Of a stretch of 64,000 nucleotides of DNA, positions 61,995-64,000 are shown piece after piece. The DNA is taken from NCBI RefSeq assembly GCF_006716425.1, contig NZ_VFOZ01000003.1, forward strand, positions 248,001-312,000. Reading direction: 5' to 3'. The notes under the pieces were generated by a model. That model saw only the letters and a list, made by a program, of their open reading frames with translations. It was not told the DNA's origin and made no database searches. Positions within the stretch are counted from its first letter, which is position 1. The number at the start of each line of letters is the position of its first letter. Position numbers and translations under genes: made by a program. The DNA is from Actinoallomurus bryophytorum (GTDB lineage Bacteria > Actinomycetota > Actinomycetes > Streptosporangiales > Streptosporangiaceae).

Positions 61995-62030
61995 ACTATT
62001 TGACGAGTGATAGTTCGACGCATTACTATC
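61995..62030 (+). promoter_or_regulatory. promoter with three MarR-type half-sites
   Basis: ACTAT (61995-61999), ATAGT (62010-62014) and ACTAT (62025-62029) alternate in orientation at 15-bp steps; the last two extend to GATAGT and ACTATC. TTGACG (62000-62005) and TACTAT (62024-62029) are 18 bp apart and make a plus-strand promoter for the DHFR-like gene, fully covered by the half-sites. Confidence 0.65.
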
Positions 62031-62072
62031 TAGGCATCGAACTACACGCGTTCCGAACACCTGGAGGACCTC

Positions 62073-62609
62073 ATGCGCAAGATCATCGCGAGCCTGTTCG
62101 TGTCCCTCGACGGCGTGGCCGAGGCGCCCGACACCTGGCACTTCCCCTACTTCAACGACGAGATGGGCAACGCCGTCGGCGCGGCCATGGCCGAGTCCGA
62201 CGCAATGCTGCTCGGCCGCGTCCAGTACCAGCAGTTCGCGGCGTACTGGCCCTCCAGCGAGGATGAGTTCGCCGGCTTCATGAACAACCAGAAGAAGTAC
62301 GTCGTCACCAACACCCTGACCGAGGCCACCTGGAACAACACCGAGATCATCAGCGGCGACGTGCTCGGCGGGCTCCAGGCACTCAAGAACTCCGAGGGCA
62401 AGGACATCGCCGTGACCGGCAGCCTCACCCTCGTGCGATCACTGCTCACGGCCGGACTGCTCGACCAGCTGCAACTGTTCGTCCACCCGATCGTGCTCGG
62501 CAAGGGCGCCCGGTGGTTCGACGACCTCGACACCGTCGAACTGCGACTGGCATCGGCCCAGACCTTCTCCACCGGAGTGATCCATCAGACCTACACGCAG
62601 GCCTCCTGA
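62073..62609 (+). CDS. dihydrofolate reductase family (RibD C-terminal-like) protein
   Basis: A 178-residue DHFR-fold protein: MRKIIASLFVSLDGVAEAPD, MLLGRVQYQQFAAYWPSSED, VTGSLTLVRSLLTAGLLDQL, and FVHPIVLGKGARWFDD. These are the YyaP/RibD_C hallmarks. ATG has GGAGG seven bases upstream. It is controlled by the divergent MarR gene. It shares the fold with 51466-52089, but the two are not recent copies. Confidence 0.9.
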   Translation: MRKIIASLFVSLDGVAEAPDTWHFPYFNDEMGNAVGAAMAESDAMLLGRVQYQQFAAYWPSSEDEFAGFMNNQKKYVVTNTLTEATWNNTEIISGDVLGGLQALKNSEGKDIAVTGSLTLVRSLLTAGLLDQLQLFVHPIVLGKGARWFDDLDTVELRLASAQTFSTGVIHQTYTQAS

Positions 62610-62759
62610 CCACCTCCACCGGCCTGCGGCCAGCTGTCAGGTCGTGACCGTGGTGGCCAAAGATCATCACTCTGACCTCGTGCTTGCCAGCGCCCAGGTC
62701 CTGGTCATCGCGCTGAAGCCGTTGATCTAGGACCTGGCGCTGTCGGCAACGAGAAAGGC

Positions 62760-62890
62760 TGACGTTTACCTCTTCGCCGATGGACTGGCCATCGTCCTGA
62801 ACCTGCTGATCTTCTCCGTCGGCGTTCGGCATCCCACTTCGCCACCCCAGCCGTCGTCCTGATCAACACGGCCCTGCTGTTCGCCGCCTG
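62760..62890 (+). pseudogene. possible decayed membrane-protein C-terminus
   Basis: The 315-bp gap between the DHFR-like gene and the cupin gene holds no intact gene. One frame reads LAIVLNLLIFSVGVR, and a frame shifted by one base continues ASHFATPAVVLINTALLFAA with stop at 62890. Together they look like the last two membrane helices of a small membrane protein. The evidence is only hydrophobicity and frame continuity. Confidence 0.3.
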
Positions 62891-62924
62891 AACCACCCCA
62901 ATCTCAACCCCACGGAGCAGCACC

Positions 62925-63431
62925 ATGTCACTCATCGTCGCGGACTTCGTCGAATCCGTTGTCGTACGCGGCGGCGAAGCCGAGGTCATCGGCCAGGCCC
63001 CCACCACGATCCGCCTGCTGGCCGACAGCAGTTCCACAGGCGGCGCCCTGTCCACCCAGCGAGTCACCCTCACCGACGGAGCCGACGGCGCCAAACCCCA
63101 CCACCACGCCAACGCCGCCGAACTGTTCTACATGCTCGACGGCACGGCCCAACTGCTGTCCGGCGACCAGATCGTCACCGCACAGACCGGCGACCTGGTC
63201 GTTGTACCACCCGGGAGAGCCCACGCCTTCGCCGCCGCCCCCGGCCTCAACGCCGACATCCTCATCGTCATCACCCCCGGCGTGGAACGTTTCGAATACT
63301 TCCGCCACCTGGAACGCATCGCCCACGGCAAGGTCCCACCGGAAAGCCTGCTAGAGGTCCAGGAACTCTACGACACCTACTTCCACAACAGCGCCGCCTG
63401 GAACACCCTTCGGCCAAGGCCTGGAAAGTGA
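62925..63431 (+). CDS. cupin domain protein
   Basis: A 168-residue single-cupin protein. Motif 1 is KPHHHANAAELFYMLDGTAQ, with the metal-binding His and Glu, and motif 2 is GDLVVVPPGRAHAFAAA with the last His. So it should bind a divalent metal and may act as a dioxygenase, isomerase or sensor. ATG has GGAG upstream. It follows the decayed membrane-protein stretch and is flanked by pseudogenes. Confidence 0.88.
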   Translation: MSLIVADFVESVVVRGGEAEVIGQAPTTIRLLADSSSTGGALSTQRVTLTDGADGAKPHHHANAAELFYMLDGTAQLLSGDQIVTAQTGDLVVVPPGRAHAFAAAPGLNADILIVITPGVERFEYFRHLERIAHGKVPPESLLEVQELYDTYFHNSAAWNTLRPRPGK

Positions 63432-63582
63432 AGCGGCAAAGAGAATCAGTAGCAGAACACAGGGCTGGTGAGGCTGGTCGCCCGCCGCGGACAGGCCACC
63501 GCCGTACGCAACACCCATGCTCCCAACCGTACGCATCCACTGAGCCTGGCTGGTATCGGCCTCTGACTGATGAGTGGCTTCG

Positions 63583-64000
63583 CTACCGCGACAGCCGGTG
63601 GAGCATGCGCGTCAGGCGGATCACCTCGGCCGACAGCGGGCCGGCGGCAAGGTCGGGGCCCGCGGTGCTCACGTTAGCCCTCGTTGAAGATCAGGTAGAG
63701 GGTGTGCAGGACCGCGCCGAGCCGCTCGGCGCGGTCGGCGGGCATCGCGAACGGGACGCCGCTGTCCTTGATGGTCTTCTTGGCCCGGCTGATGCGCCGG
63801 GCCATCGTCGGTTCGGGGACCAGGAACGCGCGGGCGACCGGGACGCCGTGCGATGGCCATTGGAGGGCGGCGGCGAGCAGTGCCTCCTGCGTGGCGTCCT
63901 CGGCGGTGTCGAAGTGGCCGAAGCGCCGTACGACCGCGCCGAGGACCTGCGGCGCCAGGTCGCGCGGCAGGTCCTCGATCCGGGGCGGCGGAGCGGTCAG
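63583..64000 (-). pseudogene. ECF sigma factor (SigJ/DUF6596-type) pseudogene, 5' end outside the window
   Basis: Read leftwards from the right edge, the frame gives LPRDLAPQVLGAVVRRFGHF, DTAEDATQEALLAAALQWPS (sigma region 2), then jumps directly to ARAFLVPEPTMARRISRAKK (end of region 4). About 90-110 residues between are missing. The DUF6596 part begins AERLGAVLHTLYLIFNEG, and a one-base insertion (TAC-GTG read as TAA-C-GTG) then makes a stop at about 63676. The next frame resumes LSAEVIRLTRMLHRL and stops at 63583, before the usual C-terminus. Such sigma factors normally pair with YciI-like proteins. Confidence 0.7.

Overview
The window is a high-GC actinobacterial chromosome segment. Signs are the codon usage, GTG/TTG starts, a helix-turn-helix/DUF397 pair, a CU044-type protein behind an ECF sigma factor, a DUF2510 membrane protein, a cobalamin-dependent MetH and many TetR/MerR/MarR regulators next to redox enzymes. 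A Streptosporangiales or Thermomonosporaceae-like organism is plausible, but nothing here fixes the genus. I saw no rRNA, tRNA, CRISPR array or insertion sequence. The content is mostly an accessory mosaic around a few housekeeping genes.

Layout. 0.1-9.9 kb: a membrane acyltransferase, a NERD protein, a SnoaL-hotdog fusion, a DHA2-type MFS exporter, a hydrolase, an 813-residue protein with a degenerate AAA+ domain, an EamA transporter and a peroxiredoxin. 9.9-16.7 kb: a Drr-type ABC exporter with a divergent TetR gene, then a ferredoxin-ferredoxin reductase fusion next to a cytochrome P450, then a TetR gene and an enterochelin-esterase-like gene that have both lost their 5' ends at one junction. 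16.8-23.6 kb: a PLP decarboxylase, a DUF2510 protein, two SRPBCC proteins flanking a strong promoter/operator, a hydrolase, a WYL regulator and an SDR. 23.6-26.4 kb: DUF397 and XRE genes, and an ECF sigma/CU044 operon. 26.5-35.3 kb: VanZ, MerR with a divergent SDR, an SLC13-like transporter with a universal stress protein, DedA, an Ada-AlkA fusion, a GNAT and hydrolases.

35.4-42.2 kb: an overlapping pair (Clp-N domain protein and class C-type serine hydrolase), an overlapping trio (DUF1023 hydrolase, acyltransferase, pentapeptide-repeat protein) and a NarL-type two-component system. 42.3-46.1 kb: an S-adenosylhomocysteine riboswitch and metH. 46.1-48.4 kb: DUF4097, a GbsR/MarR regulator with an IS30-like HTH, and a decayed sigma/anti-sigma pair. 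48.4-51.1 kb: a polar amino acid ABC transporter operon. 51.5-60.8 kb: DHFR-like and YciI proteins, TetR/SDR/F420-reductase-like genes, a decayed carboxylesterase, a zinc-finger coiled-coil protein, a hydrolase, a tyrosine recombinase, and a TetR/quinone-oxidoreductase pair. 60.8-64 kb: remnants of an integrase, an aldo/keto reductase, a membrane protein and an ECF sigma factor, between an intact MarR/DHFR-like pair and a cupin.

The best-supported regulatory observations are these. A 31-bp MerR-type promoter with a 19-bp spacer occurs twice, 24.5 kb apart, in front of the MFS exporter and in front of the SDR beside the MerR gene. The SAH aptamer ends in a hairpin that hides the metH Shine-Dalgarno sequence. 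A TTGACA promoter near 19.76 kb carries tandem 16-bp palindromes.
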